This document shows positions 8,430 through 16,178 of a DNA stretch of 64,000 nt, one piece after another. The stretch is from the NCBI RefSeq assembly GCF_900101745.1, contig NZ_FNAD01000004.1, positions 186,001-250,000 of the forward strand, read 5' to 3'. The notes beneath the pieces are model-generated. The model had not been told where the DNA came from, made no database searches, and worked only from the letters and a program-made list of their open reading frames with translations. Position 1 is the stretch's first letter. Each line of letters begins with the position of its first letter. Source of the DNA: Glycomyces harbinensis (GTDB taxonomy: Bacteria > Actinomycetota > Actinomycetes > Mycobacteriales > Micromonosporaceae). The translations under genes and the position numbers were made by a program.

Positions 8430-8851
8430 GCGCCAACCTCGGTGTCTACGAGCGCTCGCTGAGCATGCTGCTGGGCTCGCTCGTGGCCCGTACTCCGGGT
8501 CTGTCGCACGCGGTCCTGGTGAGCGTCGACGGGCTGCCGCTGGCGGTCTCGGCGGGGCTGCCGAAGGAGCGCGCCGATCAGTTGGCGGGCATCGGTTCGG
8601 GACTGCTCTCGATGGGCGAGGGCGCCGGTCGGGCGATGGACCATGGTCCGACCCAGCAGGTGATCGTGGAGATGGCCGAGGGCGTGCTCCTGGCCGCCCC
8701 GGTGGGCCCGCAGATCTGCCTGACGCTGCTCGCGGTGTCGCAGTGCGACCGCGAGCAGCTCGGTTATGAGCTGGGGCAATTCACGATGCAGGTGGGGCCG
8801 CTGCTGAACGAGGCCCTGACGAACACGGGCTCGATCCCGAAGGTCGTCTAA
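8426..8851 (+). CDS. Roadblock/LC7 domain protein
   Basis: A 141-residue protein that is essentially one Roadblock/LC7 domain. PGLSHAVLVSVDGLPLAVSAGLPKE is the typical N-terminal strand-turn, followed by LAGIGSGLLSMGEGAGRAMDHG and VIVEMAEGVLLAAPVG. In actinobacteria Roadblock proteins act as regulators or scaffolds for MglA/Rab-like small GTPases, usually in conserved four-gene sets. Here no histidine kinase or GTPase gene lies next to it, only the coupled upstream gene, whose stop overlaps this start as ATGA. The start is therefore well fixed although no separate ribosome site is needed. Confidence 0.92.
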   Translation: MSANLGVYERSLSMLLGSLVARTPGLSHAVLVSVDGLPLAVSAGLPKERADQLAGIGSGLLSMGEGAGRAMDHGPTQQVIVEMAEGVLLAAPVGPQICLTLLAVSQCDREQLGYELGQFTMQVGPLLNEALTNTGSIPKVV

Positions 8852-8990
8852 GGCCTGTCCTGTGAATCAGGCCGGCCGGGAGCGCGACGGTCCGGGTCCC
8901 GCTCTGCGCGTTCAGGCGCTGGCGGCGGGCGGTCATACTCGGTACCGACGCAGGCGCGGAGGTCAGGCCTCCGGCGGGAAGGCAGAAAGC

Positions 8991-9518
8991 ATGAAGCAGC
9001 CGCAGCAGGCCCGGGCGGTCCAGTGGCACCTCGCCGCGGACGGCTCGGCGATCAAGGCGTACCCGAAGGCCCTCGACCACTTCGATCCGAAGCAGGAGGC
9101 GCCGAAGGGGCTGAAGTACCAGCGCTACGCGACCACGCGGCGCGTGGCGCTGGCGGACCTGTACGCCTTCGAGGAGGCCGTCGACAAGACCGTGGCGCGC
9201 GACGGCAGCGTGTCCTCGGCGGCGGTCCTCACGGGTGTGATCGGGCTGGCCGCGATGATCGTCGGCTGGGTCGTCCTCCCCGCGATCGGCGTCGACGGCG
9301 GCTGGACGCAGATCCTGCGCATCGCCGCGATCCCGGTCCTGGTGGCCGGGGTCGCGGGCGTGATGTTCACGCCCAGCCTGACGTACCGCAGGATCGAGGG
9401 CCTCCGGGCCGAGGCGGGCCTGGACGTCTCGACCCTTGAGGTCCTCAAGGAACCCGACGCGCTGGCCCTGCTCCACGCCCCGGGGACGGTCTCCGGACCC
9501 GGCATCGCGGGCGGCTAG
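8991..9518 (+). CDS. Two-helix membrane protein of unknown function
   Basis: A 175-residue protein. Residues 1-70 are hydrophilic and basic-aromatic (AVQWHLAADGSAIKAYPKAL). Two membrane segments follow, about residues 80-105 (VLTGVIGLAAMIVGWVV) and 112-133 (ILRIAAIPVLVAGVAGVM). The tail EGLRAEAGLDVSTLEVLKEP is cytoplasmic by inference. I chose ATG 8991; the frame runs further up to 8862 but without protein-like composition. Its TAG stop (9516-9518) is part of the CTAG target duplication of the adjacent insertion sequence. Because CTAG is restored in the empty site, the insertion probably left this protein unchanged. Confidence 0.75.
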   Translation: MKQPQQARAVQWHLAADGSAIKAYPKALDHFDPKQEAPKGLKYQRYATTRRVALADLYAFEEAVDKTVARDGSVSSAAVLTGVIGLAAMIVGWVVLPAIGVDGGWTQILRIAAIPVLVAGVAGVMFTPSLTYRRIEGLRAEAGLDVSTLEVLKEPDALALLHAPGTVSGPGIAGG

Positions 9519-10334
9519 GGCCTTTCGCGTGGATCGTTGAGCCAGACCAGGCCCGCGCGGTAGATGGGCGCCCGCTTCGCATGGCGGGTGGCCAGATCCC
9601 GCCGTTGTTTGAACCGGTTGAAGCACCGCTCGACGACGTTGCGCTGCCGGTAGGCCTCGCGGTCGAAATGCGGCGGACGGCCGCCGAACCGCCCTTTGCG
9701 GCGGCGCCGTTCAACTTGGTCGATCCGCTCGGGAATCGCGTGAGCGATGCCCCGTCGGCGCAGCCGGGCCCGGGTCGAATCGTGCGCGTAGCCCTTGTCC
9801 GCCGGGAGCAGGTCGGGGTGTTTGCGCGGCATGGACCCCGATCGCGTCCAGGACCGGGAACAACATCGGATTGTCTCCGGCCTGACCGGGCGTGAGCAGA
9901 ATCGACAGCGGCCGAGCGCGCCCGTCGACGGCGAGGTGGATCTTGGTCGACCAGCCGCCCCTTGAACGCCCCAGCGCCTCGGCCGTTTGCAGCAGCGGCG
10001 CCCCTTTTTCCCGCGCCCCGGCCGCCCGCACGACCGAGGAGTCGATGCTGACCGTCCACTCCACCGGGATGCCGTCATCTGTGACCTGCGCGGCGGCGAA
10101 GATCTTGTCCCAGATGCCGTCCGCAGTCCACCGGCGCGGCCACTCGTGCGAGGTCTTCCACGACCCGTACCGCTCGGGCAGGTCCCGCCAGGGCGCACCG
10201 GTCCGCAGCTTCCACAAGAACGCGTTGACCACCGTCCGGTGATCACTCCACTGCCCGCCACGGCCTCCATTGGCGGGCAGCAGCGGCTCGATCTGCCGCC
10301 ACGCGGCTTCGGTCAACTCACCACGACCAGACAC
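9515..10334 (-). CDS. IS5-family transposase in two frames (frameshifted or programmed)
   Basis: The first frame begins at GTG 10334 with SGRGELTEAAWRQIEPLLP, the normal IS5 N-terminus, and has the first catalytic aspartate in VSIDSSVVRA. The second frame holds the second aspartate in LLPADKGYAHDSTRAR and the glutamate in VVERCFNRFKQRRDLATR, and ends at 9515. The frames must join near 9836-9839, where a GGGG run would need to be read as GGG. The joined protein would have 272 residues, the usual length. It may be a +1 programmed shift or a disabling one-base insertion. The stop codon TAG is supplied by the CTAG target site, outside the element itself. Confidence 0.85.
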
Positions 10335-10376
10335 AACACGATGGTGCCTGAAACGAAACCATTCACAGGACGCCTC
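9519..10376 (-). mobile_element. IS5-family (IS427-like) insertion sequence, complete
   Basis: The element is 858 bp. Its ends are imperfect inverted repeats: GGCCTTTCGCGTGGATCGTT at 9519 and, on the other strand from 10376, GAGGCGTCCTGTGAATGGTT (12 of 20 bases match without gaps). Both ends are flanked by CTAG (9515-9518 and 10377-10380), a 4-bp target duplication. Length, CTAG target and transposase type fit the IS427 group of the IS5 family. The transposase is encoded on the minus strand in two overlapping frames. Confidence 0.9.
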
Positions 10377-10414
10377 CTAGGGCAGGAGCGTTCTCTGATC
10401 CTGCGGGGCCGATT

Positions 10415-10565
10415 CGTTCGATGTTCGATCGGGCGGCGATGAAGGGGTGGGGTGCGGGGTGCGTCGCTAGTCCGGGCGCCGTCTCGGTGGGTGTTCGAAC
10501 GGGCGGCGATGTAGGGGTGGGAGGTGGGTTGGGGTCGGTGGCGGCCTTGCGGGCGTGGATCGTGG
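10415..10565 (+). repeat. Two satellite units in forward orientation
   Basis: TTCGATCGGGCGGCGATGAA at 10424 and TTCGAACGGGCGGCGATGTA at 10494 are 70 bases apart. Each is followed by a G-rich GGGGTGG-type tail, and CCGTCTCGGTGG precedes the second. These are the reverse complement of the units in the array at 11640-13150, so the family occurs in both orientations. Confidence 0.75.
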
Positions 10566-11497
10566 TGTCGGCCTGGTGCGCGGGGCGGGATCGGGATCCG
10601 GGTCCGGTTGCGGTGCAAGGGAAGTGGCCGAGAAATGTGAGAATGTTGCCCCCGTGTGGGTGTTGCGGGTGGTGTCTGTGCGAGGGAGAATTGGGGTACG
10701 CACAAGGGTAAGGGATTCATACAGGCGGCGGCCGGTGAATGCAGACTACGCCAAGCCTCTGGCCGAGAGCCGTTCCTCTGAATGGAACCCCGACACTGCC
10801 ACTTTGCTCGGTTGAGCAGGGTTGGTGTGTGGTCGCTCTGGGAGTGCTATCGGGACCCCGCAGCAGTACGGTGCAGAGCATCGGATCGGGTGGGGGTGTC
10901 CTCTTCGGCCGGGATCACCTCGAGCGCCGGGAGGCTGGTGTTTTTAACGAGGCACATACCGTAGGCAAAGGCCCTCTGAAGCGCCACCTGCGATGATCAC
11001 GACCGGTTGGCATCTGCGCCCGATCCACGCGCACCCCGACCAGTCCCGACCAACACCGCAAGCACCACCACCAATACCCAGCAGCACCACTCAGCACCAC
11101 CAACACTCAGCGCTACCCGCACACCGGTGCGGTACCCGCACGCTCGAGCACGGGCGCCGGGCATCACTGCCCCGGAACTACGCCCGCGCCCTGGGGGCTG
11201 GCGGCCTGGCGCCACCGCGCACACTGCCAGCACGAACCCCAAGGGACCAGCACCCACGCCGATGCCCTGCACCCCGGTACCCGCCCAGCCTGCCAGCACC
11301 ACCAAGGCAGGATCGGGGAACCAGCACAGGAGCAGGAACAGAAGCGGGAGCAGGGGCGGGAGCGGGGGACGGGCGCAGAGGAGTCGAAGCCGAGGCCGAG
11401 GCCGAGGCCGGTGCGGTGGTGCTCACCGCAAGAGACCCGCCGCAAGGGGGCCTACCGCAGGACGGCCATTACCGGAGCAGGAAGGAGGAGACCCGAC

Positions 11498-11827
11498 ATG
11501 ACCACCACCAACACACCCACCAACGCCGACACCACGGTGCGCCTCGCGGGCGCGACCGTGCACCGCAACCACACCCACCACCACGCCACCGCCGCGCCAT
11601 CACCGGGCAGGCCCCGGCAACACACGCCCACCCCACCACCCACCTCATTGTCGCCGCCTGTTCGAACCGCAGCCGAGACGGCGTCCCGGGTCGGCAACAC
11701 ACGCCCGCCCCACCACCCAATCCTCAGTCGCTGCCCGCTCGAACCGCGACTGAGACGGCGCCCGAATCAGCGACGCACCCTCGTCCCACCACACTCACCG
11801 CTTCGTCGCTGCACGGTCGAACCGTGA
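11498..11827 (+). CDS. Possible small protein running into the repeats
   Basis: An ATG at 11498 has AAGGAGG at 11482-11488 with ideal spacing, the best ribosome site in this gene-poor region. The first 35 residues (MTTTNTPTNADTTVRLAGA, then a His/Thr-rich stretch) look unrelated to the repeats. From about residue 48 the frame enters the 74-bp satellite and the product becomes Pro/Arg-rich. It could be the head of a gene whose body was replaced by repeats, or a chance match. An upstream open frame ends as ATGA on this start, but its product has no protein-like features. Confidence is low. Confidence 0.22.
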   Translation: MTTTNTPTNADTTVRLAGATVHRNHTHHHATAAPSPGRPRQHTPTPPPTSLSPPVRTAAETASRVGNTRPPHHPILSRCPLEPRLRRRPNQRRTLVPPHSPLRRCTVEP

Positions 11828-12513
11828 CCGAGACGATGCCCAGAGTCGGCAAGGCAGGCCCGGCCCGCCGGTCCGTCGGTGCCCGCTCGAACCGTAACCC
11901 GCAGCGTCGCTTCGAGATCAGCGAAGTACCCCGCCACTCACCTCCATTGGCGCGCTCGAACCGCACCCGAGACGGCACTCAAGGCCGCCACCCGCCCGGC
12001 TCCACCACCCGCCTCATCATCGCCGCCCGCCCGAACTACAACCGAGACGGCGCCCAGAGCCGACAACCCACCCCCGGCCCACCGCTCCGTCCGTGCCCGC
12101 CCGAACCGCAATCCGAAGCGTTGCTCGGGATCGGCAAACTGCCCCGCCCCGTACCCCTTCGTCGCTGCCTGCTCGAACCGCAAACAAGATGCAGCTCGGA
12201 CCCAGCGATGCACGCCCGGCCCACCACTCCGTCGGCACCGCCAGAACCGCAACCCAAAGCGAGGCTTCGGAATCGGCGAAGTACCCCGCCCCGCTGCACA
12301 CCCCCGCATTGGCGCGCTCGAACCAAAACCGAGACGGCATTCAAGGCCGCCACCGACCCCGGCCCACCACCCACCTCATCATCGCCGCCCGTTTGAGCCA
12401 CAACCGAGACGGCTCCCCAGGTCGGCAACCCACCCCCGGCCCACCGCACAACGCTCCGTCGGCGCCGCCCGAACCGCAACCCGAAGCAACGCTTCGGGAC
12501 CGGTGAAGTACCC

Positions 12514-12658
12514 CGCACCACCACCGACACCGGAGGCCACGAACAACGCGCCCGGCCCCGCATTCGCCTCGCACCGCTTCGAACCACGACCACCGAGCAA
12601 CACCCGGCAACACACCCCGACCCACCACCGACCGCTTCGTCGCTGCCCGCTCGAAGCC
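12514..12658 (+). repeat. Long direct repeat D, copy 1
   Basis: This roughly 145-bp block, beginning CGCACCACCACCGACACC, is closely matched by 12974-13120 with scattered single-base changes. Spacing is 460 bp. It is a second layer of duplication inside the satellite. Confidence 0.8.
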
Positions 12659-12973
12659 CCAGCACAACCCCGCCCGGACCAGCGACACACCCCCGGCCCG
12701 CCACCCACCACTTCACCCCTGCCCACACGCACCGCAACCCGAAACGACGCTTCGGAATCACCGAAGTACCCCGCCCCGCCACGCACCCCCGCATCGGTGC
12801 CACTCGAACCACAACTGAGACGACGATTAAAGCCGCCACCGACCCCGCCACTCACCACAGACACCACGACTCGGCTCGGCCCGCGACATCACGGGGCGAC
12901 AGCACGATCCCGCCCCCACCAGCCCCGACCGGCCACCACCACGACGCCCACACCCGCCGCCAGAAGCGACGCC

Positions 12974-13120
12974 CGCACCACCACCGACACCAAAGGCCAC
13001 GAACAACGCGCCCAGCCCCCGCATTCGCCCTGCACCGCTTCAAACCACGACCACCGAACAACACCCGGGAAACACACCCCGCCCCACCACCCACCGCCTC
13101 GTCGCCGCCCGTTTGAGCCA
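12974..13120 (+). repeat. Long direct repeat D, copy 2
   Basis: Second copy of the block at 12514-12658. Shared landmarks are GGCCACGAACAACGCGCCC and AACCACGACCACCGA. Confidence 0.8.
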
Positions 13121-13431
13121 CAACCGAGACGGCGCCCAGAGTCGGTCATGCACCCCCGGGCTCGCCGCACGTCCCTCATCGGTGCCGGTCGCCAGAAACC
13201 CATTGCACCGCGACAAGACCGACAGGACCGACAAGGGTCGACCACCCTCGGGTGCGTCGCTGACCTCGGGCACTGGATGCCTCCGCGAGCCCTACCCGCT
13301 AACGAAGACCGGCCCCACAGACGCCGCCACACAAACAGACGGCAGCCCGCCGCTCACCTCGTTGTCGCTGCCGCCCTTTAAAAGCCGGGCCCATCACTGC
13401 ACCACTTCCGCCAGCGCGCCCCAAGCCCTGC

Positions 13432-13501
13432 GACACCCGACACCCGACACCCGACACCCGACACCCGACACCCGACACCCGACACCCGACACCCGACACC
13501 C
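13432..13501 (+). repeat. Ten tandem copies of GACACCC
   Basis: A perfect 7-bp microsatellite, ten units, lies about 170 bases past the 3' end of the aldo/keto reductase gene. A 7-bp unit rotates the frame, so it is not expected to be coding. Confidence 0.95.
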
Positions 13502-13667
13502 GAGGCGAGCATCCCCGGGCTTGACCACGCGTTCTCCGGGTCTTCTCGCACCACACCGGTGCGCGAAGTCCCTTCCGCCGCTTCATAAATGCTTGCTAGC
13601 CGCAATTGGCTGAGGCGGGTGAAGCGATGGACTCGGGTACCGTCTCGACGGCCCCCGAGACCCCGCC

Positions 13668-14648
13668 TCAAACGCCGAGCAGCTTCTCGATCTCCTCGAC
13701 CTGCGCCGCGGTGAGCGGCCCGTGCTCCAGCGCTCCGGCGTTGTCCTCGACCTGCGCCACCGTCCGGCACCCGGGAATCGGCACGGTCGCATCGCTGACC
13801 GCCCACAGCCAGCCCAGCGCGCCCTGCGCCAGGCTCCGGCCGTCGCTCGTGAGGACCTCCCGCACCGCTTCGAGCCTCGCGAGGTACTCCGGAGCCGGCC
13901 TGCCGTCCTTGAACAGCACCATCCAGGACACGCCGCTGCCTCGGACGTCGTTCGGCCCGATCTCGCTGCCCGCGTGGTACTTCCCGGTGAGCAGTCCCAT
14001 CGCGAGCGGGCCGCGGTTGATGCTCGCCAACCCGTGCCGCTCGGCCGTCTTCAGGACCTCGGGCCGACCGCCGTGCATCAGCGAGAAGTCGTGCTGGATC
14101 GCCGTGCAGTGCGCGCCCGCCGTGCCCCAGGCGTCGGCCCGGTCGGGGAAGTCGGTGCTCCAGCCGTACGAGCGGATCTTGCCCTCCGCGACGAGGTCCT
14201 CGAGCGTCCCGAGCAGATCGGCGGCCTTGTCGATCGCGAGGTCGTTGATGTGGAGCTGGTAGAGGTCGATGTAGTCGGTGTTCAGGCGCCGCAGCGAGGC
14301 GGTCAGGGCCTCGCGCAGGTGGGCGGCGTCCTCGCCGTGGCCGCTGATCTCCTTGGTCTCCTCGTCGAAGACGCTGCCCCACTTGGTGGCGATGACGACC
14401 TGCTCGCGCCGGCCCGCCAGCGCCCGGGCCAGCACCCGCTCGCTGCGGCCGGCGCCGTAGACGTCGGCGGTGTCGAAGAAGTCGACGCCGAGTTCGAGGG
14501 CGCGGTGGACGGTGCGGACGGACTCGTCGTCGTCGACCTCGCCCCAGCCGCACGCCTGCCCGTCGCGGTAGAACGGTCCGCCGATCGCCCAGCAGCCCAT
14601 GCCGATCGCGCTGACTTCGATGCCGCTTCTTCCCAGTGTTCGTCTCAT
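13668..14648 (-). CDS. Aldo/keto reductase
   Basis: A 326-residue NADPH-dependent oxidoreductase of the aldo/keto reductase barrel family. The N-terminus MRRTLGRSGIEVSAIGMGCW is typical. The catalytic Asp and Tyr are in DFFDTADVYGAG, the lysine in VIATKWG, and the histidine in YQLHIND. The cofactor loop is near IPGCRTVAQVEDNAGAL. The frame runs further up, but ATG 14648 is where the family begins and where a leaderless promoter points. The promoter has a 19-bp spacer with a perfect palindrome, the hallmark of MerR-family control. No MerR gene is in the window, so its regulator acts in trans. The natural substrate is unknown. Confidence 0.93.
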   Translation of the reverse strand: MRRTLGRSGIEVSAIGMGCWAIGGPFYRDGQACGWGEVDDDESVRTVHRALELGVDFFDTADVYGAGRSERVLARALAGRREQVVIATKWGSVFDEETKEISGHGEDAAHLREALTASLRRLNTDYIDLYQLHINDLAIDKAADLLGTLEDLVAEGKIRSYGWSTDFPDRADAWGTAGAHCTAIQHDFSLMHGGRPEVLKTAERHGLASINRGPLAMGLLTGKYHAGSEIGPNDVRGSGVSWMVLFKDGRPAPEYLARLEAVREVLTSDGRSLAQGALGWLWAVSDATVPIPGCRTVAQVEDNAGALEHGPLTAAQVEEIEKLLGV

Positions 14649-14655
14649 GGCATCG

Positions 14656-14686
14656 ACGCTAGGACCTGGAGTGCACTCCAGGTCAA
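14656..14686 (-). promoter_or_regulatory. MerR-type promoter with perfect 22-bp palindrome, leaderless
   Basis: On the minus strand TTGACC (14686-14681) and TAGCGT (14661-14656) are 19 bases apart, too far for normal recognition and typical of promoters that a MerR protein untwists. The palindrome 14663-14684 has half-site GACCTGGAGTG. Seven bases separate the -10 element from the reductase ATG, so the mRNA should start at the codon. Confidence 0.82.
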
Positions 14687-14817
14687 GGGTGGCGGGGCCG
14701 TCGGATCCTGGTCCGTGAAGAAAACGTCCGTTCCGCTGCACCATTGCGCTCCGATCGTTCGTGTGATGGGTGCGATCGACCAGACCGCACGTCAAACCCC
14801 TGGAATCGAGGAATCGG

Positions 14818-15366
14818 ATGGCTGCGAGTTCGCTAGCACCATCGTCCAATATGTACCGAACGCCGCCCGCCGCCCCCGCGTCCTACGCCGACTTCGACGG
14901 CTTCTACGCCGCCAACGTCGGCCCGATCACCGCGCAGATCCGCGCGTACGTCGGCGACCTCCAAGAAGCCGAGGACCTGGTCGCGGAGGCCTTCTGCCGT
15001 GCGCTCGGGCGCTGGAAGACCATCAGCGCCTACGACAACCCCGCCACCTGGGTGCGGCGCGTCGCCTGGAACCTCGCGACCTCGAAGCTGCGGCGCGGTG
15101 CGGTCCTGCGGCGGCTACTGCTCCGCCAGCGCCCCATCCACATCGAAGGGCCGCAACCGGATCGGATCGATCTGGAGTTGGCGCTGTCAGAACTGAAGGA
15201 GCGCCACCGCAAGGCGGTCATCCTGTACTACCTGGCCGACATGACGACGGCGGAGATCGCCGAGCAGGAGGGCGTGGCCGAGGCGACGGTCCGCTCCTGG
15301 CTCACCCGAGGCAGGGCGGCGCTCGCCGAGCTGCTGCGCATCGACACCACCGAGGAGCGGGGATGA
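14818..15366 (+). CDS. ECF RNA polymerase sigma factor
   Basis: A 182-residue extracytoplasmic-function sigma factor. Region 2 is seen in YAANVGPITAQIRAYVGDLQEAEDLVAEAFCRAL and the -10 recognition helix with NPATWVRRVAWNLATSKLRR. Region 4 has LELALSELKERHRKAVILYYL, then the helix-turn-helix TTAEIAEQEGVAEATVRSWL. ATG 14818 is preceded by GAGG at proper distance; a second ATG at 14851 is possible. The next gene overlaps as ATGA and encodes a one-helix membrane protein with the plan of a cognate anti-sigma factor. It diverges from the aldo/keto reductase. Confidence 0.92.
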   Translation: MAASSLAPSSNMYRTPPAAPASYADFDGFYAANVGPITAQIRAYVGDLQEAEDLVAEAFCRALGRWKTISAYDNPATWVRRVAWNLATSKLRRGAVLRRLLLRQRPIHIEGPQPDRIDLELALSELKERHRKAVILYYLADMTTAEIAEQEGVAEATVRSWLTRGRAALAELLRIDTTEERG

Positions 15367-16043
15367 ACTCGCAGCGAGACCCCTTGAACGCGATGTTCGA
15401 CCAGTACGCCGAGCGGACCGCGGCCGAGACCGCCCCGCCGACCTCCGGGCAGCTGCGGTTGCGGCTGCGGCGGCGCCGGAGCGCGCGCGCCGCCGTCGCG
15501 GTCGCCGCGGCGGTCCTGGTGATCCCGGCGGGCTGGGCCCTGCAGATGGCCGCGGCGGGCGAGGCCCCCGGCCCGGCCGACGGCGGACCCGATGGGGAGG
15601 AGTCGGTCAGCGGGCCCGAGGCCTGCGAGGAGTCGACCACGACTCCGCCTTCGCCCACCGCGCCGATCGAGCAGAGCGACGAGCCCACTCAGACGGGCGG
15701 AACGTCGAGCGACGAGCGGACCACCGGCGCAAGTGGCATGCCCAGCTATGAGCCCACGACCGACGAGGAGTCGCCGACCGAGGGGCCCACCGGGTGCGAG
15801 ACCGCATCGCCGACCGGGGACCCGACCGGCGGCGGCCACGACAGCGAGTCGCCCACCGGTGGCGGCCACGACGAGGAGTCGCCGACGAGCGGTGGTCACG
15901 ACGGCGAAGAGCCGACGCACGAAGACAGCGAGTCACCAGGTCACGAGCCCACGCACGAGGATGACGAAACGCCCAGCTACGAACCCTCCTATGAGAACAG
16001 CCAATCGCCGACCGAGGAGGGCTCCGAGACGCCCACCTCCTGA
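15363..16043 (+). CDS. Putative membrane anti-sigma factor with repetitive Ser/Thr/Glu-rich stalk
   Basis: A 226-residue protein coupled to the sigma factor (ATGA). Residues 1-40 are cytoplasmic with a basic patch (RLRLRRRRSARAA), residues about 43-63 form one membrane helix, and the remaining 160 residues are an extracellular stalk made almost only of Ser, Thr, Pro, Glu, Gly and His. The stalk has repeats SPTGGGHDSE, SPTGGGHDEE, SPTSGGHDGE and then THEDSES/THEDDET. There is no zinc-binding HxxxCxxC motif, so it is not a classical ZAS protein. An anti-sigma or sensor role is inferred from gene order and topology. The stalk may span the cell wall. Confidence 0.7.
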   Translation: MNSQRDPLNAMFDQYAERTAAETAPPTSGQLRLRLRRRRSARAAVAVAAAVLVIPAGWALQMAAAGEAPGPADGGPDGEESVSGPEACEESTTTPPSPTAPIEQSDEPTQTGGTSSDERTTGASGMPSYEPTTDEESPTEGPTGCETASPTGDPTGGGHDSESPTGGGHDEESPTSGGHDGEEPTHEDSESPGHEPTHEDDETPSYEPSYENSQSPTEEGSETPTS

Positions 16044-16067
16044 GGACCGCTTCCGCGACATGGAGAA

Positions 16068-16094
16068 GCCCCCGCCGGCCGGGCCCGCGGGGGC
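16068..16094 (+). terminator. Hairpin terminator
   Basis: GCCCCCGC (16068-16075) pairs with GCGGGGGC (16087-16094), with further GGAG/CTCC pairing outside. It follows the anti-sigma-like gene. Confidence 0.65.
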
Positions 16095-16178
16095 TCCTCC
16101 GGTTCCGCCTCGCGCGAACGAGGGGACCGGTCCCGGCACGGCGGCGCTACCTTGTGAAGAAAGGCGGCAGGAGGAGTC

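Larger units (their letters stand above)
11640..13150 (-). repeat. Degenerate satellite array, unit about 74 bp, with higher-order structure
   Basis: The core CGAACC-GCAAC recurs at about 11663, 11740, 11818, 11888, 11957, 12032, 12102, 12174, 12243, 12319, 12394, 12470, 12580, 12652, 12729, 12805, 13040 and 13114. Steps are mostly 69-78 bases. At least three unit types are visible: A (tail GAGACGGCGCCCAGAGTCGG), B (tail with GAAGC-GCTTC hairpin and GAAGTACCCCGCC) and C (CATTGGCGCGCTCGAACC, then CAAGGCCGCCACC). The order B-C-A-B-A repeats from 11888 to 12243 and from 12243 on, giving a super-unit of about 360 bp. Unit lengths are not multiples of three, so it is not a protein repeat. Confidence 0.82.
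10381..13640. other. Gene-poor, repeat-filled accessory region
   Basis: About 3.2 kb between the insertion sequence and an aldo/keto reductase has no convincing gene. Strand composition is lopsided: the plus strand is G-rich to about 10720 and strongly C-rich from about 11550 to 13600. Long open frames exist only because T is scarce; their products are Pro/Arg/Thr-rich and the repeat periods are not multiples of three. The stretch 10570-11480 shows no repeat family I can define, apart from a GA-rich segment at about 11325-11415. Confidence 0.7.

Noticed and set aside
10739-10996. Short plus-strand frames between the insertion sequence and the satellite
   Set aside because: No ribosome site, no protein-like composition and no link to neighbours.
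11640-13150. CRISPR array
   Set aside because: Units are degenerate throughout, there are no unique spacers of constant length, and no cas genes are nearby.
11640-13150. tRNA genes, suggested by repeated GGTTCGA-type strings like a T-loop
   Set aside because: No acceptor or anticodon stems can be formed around them; the match comes from the repeat core.
10993-13381. Long plus-strand open frames in the satellite region
   Set aside because: Repeat steps are not multiples of three, the products are Pro/Thr/Arg-rich, and frames stay open only because T is rare.
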